From DATGZH01 sp035297265 (GTDB taxonomy: Bacteria > Actinomycetota > Acidimicrobiia > Acidimicrobiales > RAAP-2), in the NCBI GenBank assembly GCA_035297265.1, contig DATGZH010000009.1, positions 26,864 to 90,863 of the forward strand: a stretch of 64,000 nt of DNA. The letters are read 5' to 3'. Of this stretch, positions 25,346-33,555 are shown piece after piece. Made by a program: the position numbers and the translations under genes. Numbering within the stretch: the first letter of the stretch is position 1; every line of letters starts with the position of its first letter. The notes beneath the pieces are model-generated. The model was not told where the DNA came from and made no database searches. It saw only the letters and a list, made by a program, of their open reading frames with translations.

Positions 25346-26013
25346 CGGCTCTGGGGGACGAGGACGACGATTCCCTCGCGGGCCGCCACCGAGACGGCTT
25401 CGAGCTTCGAGTGGACCCCCATCTTCGAGAGGATGTTGCGCACGTGGTTGCGAGCCGTGTGCGGGCTGATCACGAGCCGGGCCACGATCTCGTCCGTGCT
25501 CGCCCCGTCGGCCAGCAACTGGAGCACCTCGAGCTCACGCGGGCTCAGGTTGTGCGGACTCGACGGACGCTGCGTCAGATGGGCCATGAGCCGGCTGAGG
25601 TGGACGGGGGCGATGAGCGCCTCGCCGGCGGCGGCCGCCCGTATCGCCATCACCACGTCTTCGATCGGCTGGTCCTTCGTGAGGAACCCCGAACACCCCG
25701 CTTCGATGGCCCGGGACAGCACGGCGTCGTCGGACGTGCCCGTGAGGATGACGACCCGCACGTCGGGCTGGTCGTTCTTGATCCGCTCGGTGGCCTGGGC
25801 GCCATCGCCGTCCGGGAGCCGGAAGTCCATGAGGACGACGTCCGGAGGGTCGTTGCGCACGGCGCTCAGCGCCTCGGTCATGGTCGGCACGTGCCCGATG
25901 AGGTCGATACCCGGTTCGAGCGCGAGCAGGCTGAGCAGCCCCTCGGCCACCATGACGTGGTCCTCGACTACGAGGACTCGGATCGGCTCGTCCCCCTCGG
26001 CCCCTTGCGGCAT
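25342..26013 (-). CDS. NarL/FixJ-type response regulator
   Basis: 223 residues from ATG 26013, chosen because GGGGGAGG stands 5 bases upstream; the longer open frame to 26232 is not needed. Receiver domain (about 10-130) with acidic pair Glu17-Asp18 in VLVVEDH, phospho-acceptor Asp63 in VVLMDFRLPDGDG, and LTKDQP. C-terminal LuxR helix-turn-helix (about 155-215): LSPRELEVLQLLADGAS, HTARNHVRNILSKMGVHSKL. It binds DNA after phosphorylation. The histidine kinase at 21943-22950 is the likely partner. The stop codon TAG is part of the CTAG target at the edge of element B. Confidence 0.92.
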   Translation of the reverse strand: MPQGAEGDEPIRVLVVEDHVMVAEGLLSLLALEPGIDLIGHVPTMTEALSAVRNDPPDVVLMDFRLPDGDGAQATERIKNDQPDVRVVILTGTSDDAVLSRAIEAGCSGFLTKDQPIEDVVMAIRAAAAGEALIAPVHLSRLMAHLTQRPSSPHNLSPRELEVLQLLADGASTDEIVARLVISPHTARNHVRNILSKMGVHSKLEAVSVAAREGIVVLVPQSR

Positions 26014-26252
26014 TGCCACCTCCCCCGGCACCGCGTCGCATTCTTCCACGGCCCGCAGACAAAAACACCTATCCCCCCCGCCCACCTGGGCAAACGAGCG
26101 TTGGGCGGCTTCCCGTCGAGCCCCCCGCCCGACCTCTACAGTGGCCCGCGGGCCTTTCCCGTCCGGTCGTCGGGTTGGGCCCCGGGCCGGCTCGACGGCC
26201 CTGTCGGCGCCGGGAACCGGCCCGGCGGCCACGGCCGAGGAGCGCCACGAAC

Positions 26253-27644
26253 ATGAGCAGCTTCCCCTACGAGGACCGTTACCCGGTCCACCGGACCCTC
26301 CCCGAGCACGGGACGCCCCGCGAGGAGGTCTTGGCGGCGCTCTCGACCATGGCCACCGAGGAGGACACCTTCTGGGAGACGGGCCGGTGCTCGGGGACCA
26401 TGTACTGCGGCGACCACGAGCACTACGGCTTCATCAACCAGGCGTTCGCCCTCTACAGCCACGTGAACGTGCTGCAGCGCGACATGTGCCCGAGTGCGAC
26501 GAAGTTCGAGGCCGAGATCATCGCCATGACCCTCGACCTGCTGCACGCCGGAGCCGTGGGCGGGAGCCAGCCCGCCGGCCTCGTCGCCACCGGGGGCACC
26601 GGGAGCATCCTCCACGCCGTGCTGGCCTACCGCGAGCACGCCGCGGCCACCCGGGGCGTGCGCCGACCCAACCTCGTGAAGCCCGAGACGGCCCATCCGG
26701 CCTTCGACAAGGCCTGTCACCTCTTCGGGGTGGAGCTGCGCCGGGCCCCGGTGGACCCGGTGACGACGCTCGTCGACGTGGGCTGGGTCGACGACCACGT
26801 CGACGACGAGACGGTGGCGGTCGTCGGCTCGGCGTGCAACTACGGCTACGGGACGATCGACCCGATCGAGGAGCTGGCCGAGGTGACGCGGCGTCGCGGG
26901 GTGGGCCTGCACGTCGACAGCTGCCTCGGCGGGTTCATCCTCCCGTTCGGCCAGGAGCTCGGCTACGACATCCCCGTCTTCGACTTCCGGATCGAGGGCG
27001 TGACCAGCATCTCGGCCGACACCCACAAGTACGGCTACGCGCTCAAGGGCAGCTCGGTCCTCTGCTTCGCCGACCAGGCGCTGCGCAACGCCCAGTACTT
27101 CTTCCTCACCGACTGGAGTGGCGGCAAGTACTGCTCGCCGGGCATCGAGGGGTCCCGCTCGGGCGGCCTCCTGGCCGCCACCTGGGCGGCCATGGTCCAG
27201 CTCGGTCGGGAGGGCTACCGCCGCTACGCCCGTCGCATCTTCGAGACGGCCGAGGCGATGCAGGGGGCGGTGCGCTCGCACCCCGAGCTCCGCCTGCTCG
27301 GCCGGCCGACCTTCCTTTTCAGCTTCACCTCCGACGAGTTCGACGTGTACCACGTGAACGACTTCCTCCGGACCCGGGGCTGGCGGTTGAACGGCCAGCA
27401 ATACCCGAACGCCCTCCACATGGCGGTCACCCGACCACAGACGGCCTCCGGCGTGGCCGAGGCGTGGGCCGACGACCTCGCTGAGGCGGTCGAGTACGCC
27501 AAGAAGCACGCCGAGGAGGCGCCGAGGTCCGGTGCCATCTACGGAGGGGTGGCCGGGGGCATGACCGACGAAGCCGACGCCTTCATCAAGGCGGTGATGG
27601 CCGACATGCTCGACGGCCAGCAGGCGCTGCCAACCGAGGGGTGA
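26253..27644 (+). CDS. PLP-dependent group II decarboxylase / sphingosine-1-phosphate lyase-like
   Basis: 463 residues from ATG 26253 (GAGGAG upstream). Fold-type I PLP enzyme: SGTMYCGDHEHY, LVATGGTGSILHAVLAY, GSACNYGYGTIDPIEEL, HVDSCLGGFILPF, and SADTHKYGYALKGSSV with PLP-lysine Lys259. These match the S1P-lyase/glutamate-decarboxylase-like branch, which cleaves phosphorylated sphingoid bases or decarboxylates amino acids. The substrate cannot be decided here. Its stop overlaps the next gene by 4 bases; three membrane-protein genes follow in the same overlapping chain, ending in an Nramp-related transporter, which suggests substrate import/export or proton balance. Confidence 0.85.
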   Translation: MSSFPYEDRYPVHRTLPEHGTPREEVLAALSTMATEEDTFWETGRCSGTMYCGDHEHYGFINQAFALYSHVNVLQRDMCPSATKFEAEIIAMTLDLLHAGAVGGSQPAGLVATGGTGSILHAVLAYREHAAATRGVRRPNLVKPETAHPAFDKACHLFGVELRRAPVDPVTTLVDVGWVDDHVDDETVAVVGSACNYGYGTIDPIEELAEVTRRRGVGLHVDSCLGGFILPFGQELGYDIPVFDFRIEGVTSISADTHKYGYALKGSSVLCFADQALRNAQYFFLTDWSGGKYCSPGIEGSRSGGLLAATWAAMVQLGREGYRRYARRIFETAEAMQGAVRSHPELRLLGRPTFLFSFTSDEFDVYHVNDFLRTRGWRLNGQQYPNALHMAVTRPQTASGVAEAWADDLAEAVEYAKKHAEEAPRSGAIYGGVAGGMTDEADAFIKAVMADMLDGQQALPTEG

Positions 27645-28072
27645 GCCCGCCGGGACGAGGTGGGCCGGGCCGCGTCATCCTCCTCGCGGTCGCCGCCGCA
27701 GGGGTGGGCGGCTACTGCTGGGTCACCGCCGGCACCACCCCGTTCACGTGGCCGGCCGACCTCCTGACCGCCCTGGCGCTGGCCGGCCTCGTGGCCGTGG
27801 TGGCGTTGCAGGCCTCGCACCGCGACGCGACCGTCCCGCACCTCTGCGACCGGGTCGCCGTGAGCGAACCGCCGCCGTTCGCCACCCTCGTGCCCTGGTT
27901 GGTGGTCGTCGGCGCGCTCGTGGCGTTCGAGCTGTGGAACTTCGTGGCCGGGCCCCGCTCGACCCACCTGACGGTGAGCTCCATCTACGACGACCTCGCC
28001 CGGTCCCAGGGCACGCGGGCGCTCTGCGTTCTCGCCTGGTTGGTCCTCGGCTGGCACCTGGTGCGGCGGTGA
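27641..28072 (+). CDS. Small membrane protein, unknown function
   Basis: 143 residues. GTG 27641 overlaps the TGA of the decarboxylase by 4 bases. About four hydrophobic segments: VILLAVAAAGVGGYCWV, LLTALALAGLVAVVAL, LVPWLVVVGALVAFEL and ALCVLAWLVLGWHLV. The C-terminal motif LxWLVLGWHLVRR resembles the end of the next, 66-residue protein (LGWMWLGWHFFAR), so the two may be related halves. I recognise no catalytic residue. The 4-base overlaps on both sides imply a fixed stoichiometry with its neighbours. Confidence 0.75.
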   Translation: MSPPGRGGPGRVILLAVAAAGVGGYCWVTAGTTPFTWPADLLTALALAGLVAVVALQASHRDATVPHLCDRVAVSEPPPFATLVPWLVVVGALVAFELWNFVAGPRSTHLTVSSIYDDLARSQGTRALCVLAWLVLGWHLVRR

Positions 28073-28269
28073 CCCATTCCCTCGACGTGGCCCTCTGGTC
28101 GCTGCTCGCCGCGGCACTCGTGGCCTTGACGCTGCTCGGGCTGCTCGACCGGGGCCACCCCGTCGCCCGCTTCGGCACCGTGTCCTCCTGGGTGGTGCAC
28201 CGCCCGTGGTGGCGGGCCGCCGTGCTCCTCGGCTGGATGTGGCTCGGCTGGCACTTCTTCGCCCGCTGA
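28069..28269 (+). CDS. Small two-helix membrane protein (DUF6186-like)
   Basis: 66 residues from GTG 28069, overlapping the previous stop by 4 bases, and its own TGA overlaps the next ATG (ATGA). Two membrane helices: ALWSLLAAALVALTLLGLL and AAVLLGWMWLGWHFFA, with a conserved-looking HPVARFG loop between them. The GHPVARFG...LGWHF pattern reminds me of DUF6186, a family of small actinobacterial membrane proteins; this name is from memory and uncertain. Too short to be an enzyme; perhaps a transporter accessory subunit. Confidence 0.7.
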   Translation: MTHSLDVALWSLLAAALVALTLLGLLDRGHPVARFGTVSSWVVHRPWWRAAVLLGWMWLGWHFFAR

Positions 28270-29555
28270 TGACGGCCGACCACCACCGAACCGAGAAGCC
28301 CGGCGCGCCCGTGCCGACCCGGCCCGGCTCGGCACGGGATCTCGTCCGGAGCGTCGGGCCCGAGATCGTCTCCTCGCTCTCCGACAACGACCCGACGAAC
28401 GTCGGCACCGCGGCGGCGGTGGGTGCGCACACCGGCTATGCCCTGTCGTGGGTGGCCGTCCTCGTGGCGCCACTCCTGGCCGTCGTCCAGTCCATCGCAG
28501 CCCAGCTGGCCACCGTGGCCCGCAACGACCTGCAGACGCTCACGAAGGAGCGCTACGGACGGGGCGTCGCCTGGCTGCTGCTGTGCTCGGTCGTCGTCGT
28601 GAGTGTCGTGACGACGGCGGCCGACCTCCAGGCGGGCGCGGCCGGTCTCGGTCTCTTGACCGGCGTCGACGCCCGGTGGTTCGTCGTGCCCCTGGGTGTG
28701 GCGCTCGGTGCGCTCCTCGTCGTCGGCCGCTACCGGCACGTGGTCGGGGTCGTGCGCTACCTCCTGGTCGGCTTCCTCGCCTTCGGGGCGGCGGCCCTGC
28801 TGGCCCACCCGGACTGGCCCCGGCTCCTCCGGGGGAGCTTGGTGCCCAGCCTCTCGTTCCACCGCGACGAGCTCGTGGGGGTGGTCGCCCTCCTCGGCAC
28901 GACGCTCACGAGCTACGTGTACGTGTGGGAGACCGTCGGCCGCGGCGTGGAAGAGCGGCCCGACCACCCGGCCGTGCAGCTCCGGCGCATCAGGGCCGGC
29001 GCCGTCGTCGGCTCGGTGTTCACCGCGCTCGTCCTCTGGCTCATGGTCGTGGCCTCCGCCGCCACCCTCGGCGCTCACCACGAGTCGGTCAGCTCGGCCG
29101 CCGACGTCGCCCGGGCCCTGCGTCCCCTCGCCGGCTCGGCCTCGTCCGACCTGTTCGCCGTCGGGCTCGTCATCTCGGCCCTGGTGGCCCTGCCGGTCCT
29201 CATGGCCAGCACCGCCTACGTCGTCGGCGCGCAGTTCGGGTGGCGGCGGGGGCTCTCCGAGGGGATCGGCTCGGCGCCGGGCTTCTACGGCGCGCTCGTC
29301 GTGTCGATCGGCATCGCGCTGGCCGTGAGCCTGGCCCACGTCTCGGTCGTCGGCATGCTCGTCGTGGCCAGCGTGGCGGGCGGGCTCGGCACACCGGTCG
29401 GCCTCGTCCTCCTCGTCAGCCTCGCCGGCGACCATGCGGTCATGGGCGACCGCCCGATCTCGAGACGGCTCCGCCTGGCCGGCTGGGTGGTCACGGCCTT
29501 CATGAGTGCCGTCGGGTTGCTCTTCCTCGTCGGGGCGCTCGCCGGCCGGCTCTGA
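28269..29555 (+). CDS. Nramp-related (APC-fold) metal ion transporter
   Basis: 428 residues from ATG 28269. About 11 membrane helices. The first helix has the Nramp DPxN motif (SDNDPTNVGTAAAVGAHTGY), whose Asp and Asn bind the metal in true Nramps. The sixth helix reads LLGTTLTSYVYVWET where classic Nramps have a metal-binding Met (A-M-P-H-N); there is no Met here, as in other Nramp-related proteins with altered ion choice. Last gene of a four-gene overlapping operon with a PLP decarboxylase. Transport of a divalent ion is likely; the APC fold also serves amino-acid transporters. Confidence 0.82.
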   Translation: MTADHHRTEKPGAPVPTRPGSARDLVRSVGPEIVSSLSDNDPTNVGTAAAVGAHTGYALSWVAVLVAPLLAVVQSIAAQLATVARNDLQTLTKERYGRGVAWLLLCSVVVVSVVTTAADLQAGAAGLGLLTGVDARWFVVPLGVALGALLVVGRYRHVVGVVRYLLVGFLAFGAAALLAHPDWPRLLRGSLVPSLSFHRDELVGVVALLGTTLTSYVYVWETVGRGVEERPDHPAVQLRRIRAGAVVGSVFTALVLWLMVVASAATLGAHHESVSSAADVARALRPLAGSASSDLFAVGLVISALVALPVLMASTAYVVGAQFGWRRGLSEGIGSAPGFYGALVVSIGIALAVSLAHVSVVGMLVVASVAGGLGTPVGLVLLVSLAGDHAVMGDRPISRRLRLAGWVVTAFMSAVGLLFLVGALAGRL

Positions 29556-29657
29556 GCCGGGCCGCACCAGGCCCTCGAAGTCCACGTCAGGGGCCGTGTG
29601 CATCCCCCGTCGGGGGTCTTACCGTCGTCTTAACTGGGTCACATAGTTTGGTCTCGC

Positions 29658-31529
29658 ATGGCGCGCAAGCTTCCAAACGAAGATGGACTTCGCGCGCTCG
29701 GCGCGCAGGTCGCCGGCGAGGGTGAACCCGGGGAGGTTCGGGTCGACGCGCCCGACGCCGCGGCGCCGAGCAGCGCCGCCGTCGCCAACGAGTCGGAGAG
29801 CAACGGCGCCGGCGGCACGAAGATCGCCAACGAGGAGCGGCTGCTGGCCCTCGGCCGGGAGGTGGACGGAGCCAAAGGCGGCGGCGGGGGCCGACGCTCC
29901 GGGCGCCACGCCGCGCCCAAGCGGCACCGGGCCCTCAAGTGGAGCCTCGGCATCGTCGCCCTCGTGATCGTGCTCGTCGCCGGGGCCATCGGCGGCTACG
30001 CCTGGTACCTGAACCACGAGATCCACCGGGTCAACGTGAAGGGCCTGACCGACAGCCCGATTGCCGGCGCCGAAGCCGGGACCGAGAACATCTTGATGGT
30101 CGGTTCCACCTCGCGCTGTGCCCTCAAGGTCCAGAACCCGGCCTACGGCCTGTGCTCCCAGGGGGTGACCGGCGTCAACAGCGACGTCGTCATGATCCTC
30201 CACCTGAACGCCAACGCGCTGGGCGGCCCCAGGGTCTCGATCCTCTCGATCCCCCGCGACCTGTTCGTGCCGAACGCCCGGGCGGACGGAGCCAACAAGA
30301 TCGACGCCGCGCTGGTCGAGGGTCCGAGCCAGCTCGTGGCGGCCATCGAGGAGGACTTCGGGATCCCGATCCAGCACTACGTGGAGCTCAACTTCGACAG
30401 CTTCGCCGGCGTGGTCGACGCCCTCGGGGGCATCAACATGTACTTCCCCGAACCGGTCTACGACGCCTACTCGGGCCTGAACATCCAGACGACCGGCTGC
30501 CTCCACCTGAACGGCACCCAGGCGCTCCAGGTCGTGCGGGCCAGGCACCTTCAGTACAAGGGCCCGGGCATCACCACCCCCTACCCGCAGTACTGGCCCC
30601 AGGAGGCGCAAAGCGACCTGGCCCGCATCCGTCGCGACCACGAGTTCCTCCGGGTGCTCGCCGCGGCCGTGGCCAAGCGGGGGCTCTCCAACCCGGTGAC
30701 CGACAACCAGCTCGTGAGCGCGGTGGCCGGCCAGCTGACCGTGGACAACGGGATGTCGGCGACGCACATGCTGAACCTCGTGCTCACGTTCCACGGGGTG
30801 AACGTGGACGGCTCGCCGCAGCTCACCATGCCGGTCCTCGTCGACCAGTTCGGCGACTACGTCTACCAAGGCGGTGACTACGGGGACATCGAGTTCCCCG
30901 ACCAGCCGCTCGACCAGTCGGTCGTCGACCAGTTCCTGGGGGTCACGGCGGCCACGAACACGATGGACGGCACGCCGTTGCCCAAGCGCTCGGCGGTCAC
31001 CGTGTCCGTGCTGAACGGCTCCGGGGTCACGGACCAGGCGACGACCACCGGCCAGGCGCTCAGCCAGCTCGGCTTCAAGGTGCTGGGCGTCGGTGACACG
31101 GCCCCGGTCGGCGAAGAGGCCGAAACGGTCGTCACCTACGCCCACAAGACGCCGGTGGACGAAGCGGCCGCGGAGGCAGTCGCCCGCAGCCTCACCGGCT
31201 CGGTCGTCATGGCGCTCGGCCCGACCACAGACGGCGCCGAGGTCACCGTGACGACCGGCACCAACTTCACGGTCAGCCCTCCGCCGGTGGCGACGCCCCC
31301 GGCAACCACTGGCTCGACGGCGGCCCCGACCGGTGCCGCCAAGAAGCCGGCGAAGGGCCGCGGGGGAACGGCGAGCACCGCGGCGAGCACCGCCCCGGCG
31401 CCGACCACCACGACCACGACACCGCCGTCGATCGCCAACGGGACCTTCAGCCAGCCCAGCCAGTCCGTGGAGCCGTTGGCCCCGTGGGACCCGCGGTCGT
31501 GCACGCCCAGCGGAGGCGAGGGACCGTAG
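29658..31529 (+). CDS. LytR-CpsA-Psr (LCP) family cell-wall ligase with LytR_C domain
   Basis: 623 residues. Cytoplasmic Gly/Ala-rich N-terminus to about 92, one membrane helix (WSLGIVALVIVLVAGAIGGY), then the LCP domain (about 135-345) with NILMVGSTSR, NSDVVMILHLN, VSILSIPRDLFV, YVELNFDSFAGVVDALGGI and a conserved Arg cluster (VVRARHL, DLARIRRDHEFLRVL). LCP enzymes attach polymers such as teichoic acid or arabinogalactan to peptidoglycan. A LytR_C domain follows (about 445-540, VTVSVLNGSGV), then a Thr/Pro/Ala-rich tail. The N-terminus contains a duplicated short motif (ANEERLLALGREV / PNEDGLRALGAQV). Confidence 0.9.
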   Translation: MARKLPNEDGLRALGAQVAGEGEPGEVRVDAPDAAAPSSAAVANESESNGAGGTKIANEERLLALGREVDGAKGGGGGRRSGRHAAPKRHRALKWSLGIVALVIVLVAGAIGGYAWYLNHEIHRVNVKGLTDSPIAGAEAGTENILMVGSTSRCALKVQNPAYGLCSQGVTGVNSDVVMILHLNANALGGPRVSILSIPRDLFVPNARADGANKIDAALVEGPSQLVAAIEEDFGIPIQHYVELNFDSFAGVVDALGGINMYFPEPVYDAYSGLNIQTTGCLHLNGTQALQVVRARHLQYKGPGITTPYPQYWPQEAQSDLARIRRDHEFLRVLAAAVAKRGLSNPVTDNQLVSAVAGQLTVDNGMSATHMLNLVLTFHGVNVDGSPQLTMPVLVDQFGDYVYQGGDYGDIEFPDQPLDQSVVDQFLGVTAATNTMDGTPLPKRSAVTVSVLNGSGVTDQATTTGQALSQLGFKVLGVGDTAPVGEEAETVVTYAHKTPVDEAAAEAVARSLTGSVVMALGPTTDGAEVTVTTGTNFTVSPPPVATPPATTGSTAAPTGAAKKPAKGRGGTASTAASTAPAPTTTTTTPPSIANGTFSQPSQSVEPLAPWDPRSCTPSGGEGP

Positions 31530-31611
31530 CGGGCGGCCCCGGCCGTAGCTCCGGGGGAGGATCGGCACGCGGGGAGCCGCCAGCTCCGGATGACCCCCCG
31601 GCGATCGACCG

Positions 31612-32154
31612 TTACGGGACGCGGCGTTGCGACGTTGTGCGGGCGTGAAGGAGCTCCAGCTCCTCACCGAGAACGTGACGGACGCGGGCCCTGAAGGCCG
31701 GGTCGGCCAGCCGCCGCTCGACGACCTCGACGACCGCCGGTCCGAGTCCAGCCACCACCGGTGCCCGGTGCCCCGGAGCCTCGGCGTGGGACGCGGGAGC
31801 CAACCCTCGACCCGGTGTACCGACGGCGAAGCGGGCCCGGGCGGCCGACACGGAGAAGACCGACAGGAACGAGCCGATGGAACCGATGGAGAGGAACGAG
31901 CCGATCGACCCGATCGAGAGCGAGGCGCCGATCGACCCGATGGACATGAAGGAGCCGACCGAACCGATCGACATGAACGACCCGACCGAACCGATCGACA
32001 TGAACGAGCCCACCGACCCGATGGAGAGGAAGGAGCGCCGGCTGCCGAGCGAACGGTCGGCCCGGTCGGTGGCCGCCGGTTGGGCGAGGTCCCCGTTCCG
32101 CTCGATCAGCGTCCGGTCCACCTCCCCATCATGACGGAGTCGGCGGCGGCTCAC
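31612..32154 (-). CDS. SIGSxGSF nonapeptide-repeat protein, unknown function
   Basis: 180 residues as called from GTG 32154; GTG 32121 (just after the stop of the MFS gene) would give 169. The centre (residues 41-102) consists of six full and one partial copies of SF(L/M)SIGS(V/I)G with almost no variation, then VFSVSAARARF. The C-terminal 50 residues are a normal-looking helix-rich domain (VVAGLGPAVVEVVERRLADP, FRARVRHVLGEELELLHAR). Alternating Ser, Ile and Gly could form a beta-solenoid or a packed Gly-zipper sheet. It overlaps the 3' end of the MFS gene by 26 bases in the same direction. Confidence 0.7.
   Translation of the reverse strand: MSRRRLRHDGEVDRTLIERNGDLAQPAATDRADRSLGSRRSFLSIGSVGSFMSIGSVGSFMSIGSVGSFMSIGSIGASLSIGSIGSFLSIGSIGSFLSVFSVSAARARFAVGTPGRGLAPASHAEAPGHRAPVVAGLGPAVVEVVERRLADPAFRARVRHVLGEELELLHARTTSQRRVP
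31849..32034 (-). repeat. 27-bp tandem repeat array (within a coding region)
   Basis: Six full copies and a partial copy of a 27-base unit, encoding the nonapeptide SF(L/M)SIGS(V/I)G on the minus strand. The amino-acid pattern is kept more strictly than the third codon positions, so selection at protein level is likely rather than recent slippage alone. Confidence 0.85.
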
Positions 32155-33511
32155 CAGGCTCGGCCCACAGCTGCTCGGGCTCGAGACCCTTCGTCTCGGG
32201 CAGGAACGCCAGGAGGGCTGCGGCCGGCAGCATCGGGAAGAAGGTGATGGCCGCCGCCCAGCCGGCGGCGTTGCCCGGGTTGGCGTCGGCCAGCGCCCCG
32301 AAGACGAGGAGCCCGGTCACCGCACCGAGCACGCCGGCGGCCACCGTCCATCCCGAGACCGAGGCCCGCACGGCCGTCGGGAAGAGCTCGTTCACGAGGG
32401 CCCCGGCGCCCGGGGCGAGCACCCCCCCGGCGAGCACGCCGGCCACGTAGCCGATGAGGAGTCCGGGCGTCGACCCGCTGTAGGTGAGCACGCCGAAGCA
32501 AGCCAGGCCGACCATGGCGATGGCCACCGCCGGGCGTCGGCCCAGCCGGTCGGCCAGCGCCCGGCCAGCCAGGAGGCCGAGGAGGCCGGTGAACCCGGCG
32601 GCCACGACCATGGCCGAGGTGACGAGGCCTGACTGGTGCCGCACGTTCTGGGCGTAGAGGAAGACGAAGCTGTTGGCCGGCCCGGTGATGATCGAGATGG
32701 CGAAGGTCACCGCGGCCACGATGAGCAACCGGCGGCGGAACGGCCGGGCGACCGGACCGAGCACAGGCGGGCGGTGCTCGGTCGCGGTGACCGCCTCGTA
32801 GCGCTCGGGCTCGCGCACCCGTCGGGCCACGAGCGGGAGCAGGACGAGCGGCACAGCGGCGAGGGCGAAGACGCCCCGGAAGCCGAGCGTGGTGTGGCCC
32901 GCACTGTGGATGAGCGCGGTGATGCCGGCGCCCACGCCGTAGCCGGCGGCGATCATCGCCACCGCCTTGGTCCGGTCCGAGGACGGCGTGAGCTCGGCTG
33001 CCGAGACCGAGGCCACGCCGTTGCCGGCGCTGAGGAGCGGCCGGCCCAAGGCGAAGATGGCGACGAACCACCAGTACGAAGGGCTGAGAGCGGCGAGCAC
33101 CGTGAAGAGGAGGCCGAACGCGGCGAACGCCACGAGGGTCGACCTCCGCCCGAAGCGGTCGGCCAGGCCGGCCAACGGCAGGCCACCGAGCGAGGCGAGG
33201 CGCAGGACGGCCAGGCCGATACCGAGCATGGTGCCCGAGAGACCGGCCTGGTCGGAAAAGGACGTGCCATGGGTCATGTGGCCGAAGCTCTTGGCCACGT
33301 CGCCGAGGGCGGCGACCGCGCCGAACTGGCCGAACCCGATAGCCACGGCCACGAGGCCCACCGCCACCACCGGGGGCGAGTTCCAGGCGTGGAGCGAGAG
33401 CGCCGGCCGGGCCTCCCCGCCGGGCGGCGGACGGGGTGCTCCCCGGTCGGACGGGGCCGGTGCGGCGGGTCGGGGGGCACCACCGGAGGAGGCCGCGCCC
33501 ATGGGGTCCAT
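32129..33511 (-). CDS. MFS transporter
   Basis: 460 residues with 12 predicted membrane helices and the MFS loop motifs LAGLADRFGRRSTLV (between helices 2 and 3) and AGRALADRLGRRPAVA (between 8 and 9). The N-terminal 40 residues are Pro/Ala-rich cytoplasmic tail. The C-terminal LPETKGLEPEQLW matches the metabolite/sugar-acid transporter branch of the MFS. The substrate is unknown. ATG at 33511, with a later ATG at 33502 also possible. The stop overlaps the start of the repeat-protein gene. Confidence 0.88.
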   Translation of the reverse strand: MDPMGAASSGGAPRPAAPAPSDRGAPRPPPGGEARPALSLHAWNSPPVVAVGLVAVAIGFGQFGAVAALGDVAKSFGHMTHGTSFSDQAGLSGTMLGIGLAVLRLASLGGLPLAGLADRFGRRSTLVAFAAFGLLFTVLAALSPSYWWFVAIFALGRPLLSAGNGVASVSAAELTPSSDRTKAVAMIAAGYGVGAGITALIHSAGHTTLGFRGVFALAAVPLVLLPLVARRVREPERYEAVTATEHRPPVLGPVARPFRRRLLIVAAVTFAISIITGPANSFVFLYAQNVRHQSGLVTSAMVVAAGFTGLLGLLAGRALADRLGRRPAVAIAMVGLACFGVLTYSGSTPGLLIGYVAGVLAGGVLAPGAGALVNELFPTAVRASVSGWTVAAGVLGAVTGLLVFGALADANPGNAAGWAAAITFFPMLPAAALLAFLPETKGLEPEQLWAEPGEPPPTPS

Positions 33512-33555
33512 TATCGGCGGCCCGCCGGGCAGCTGAGACTTCGTCGGCCCCTACG

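Noticed and set aside
31849..32034. Tandem repeats as a CRISPR array
   Set aside because: The 27-bp units are contiguous without spacers and encode a regular nonapeptide.
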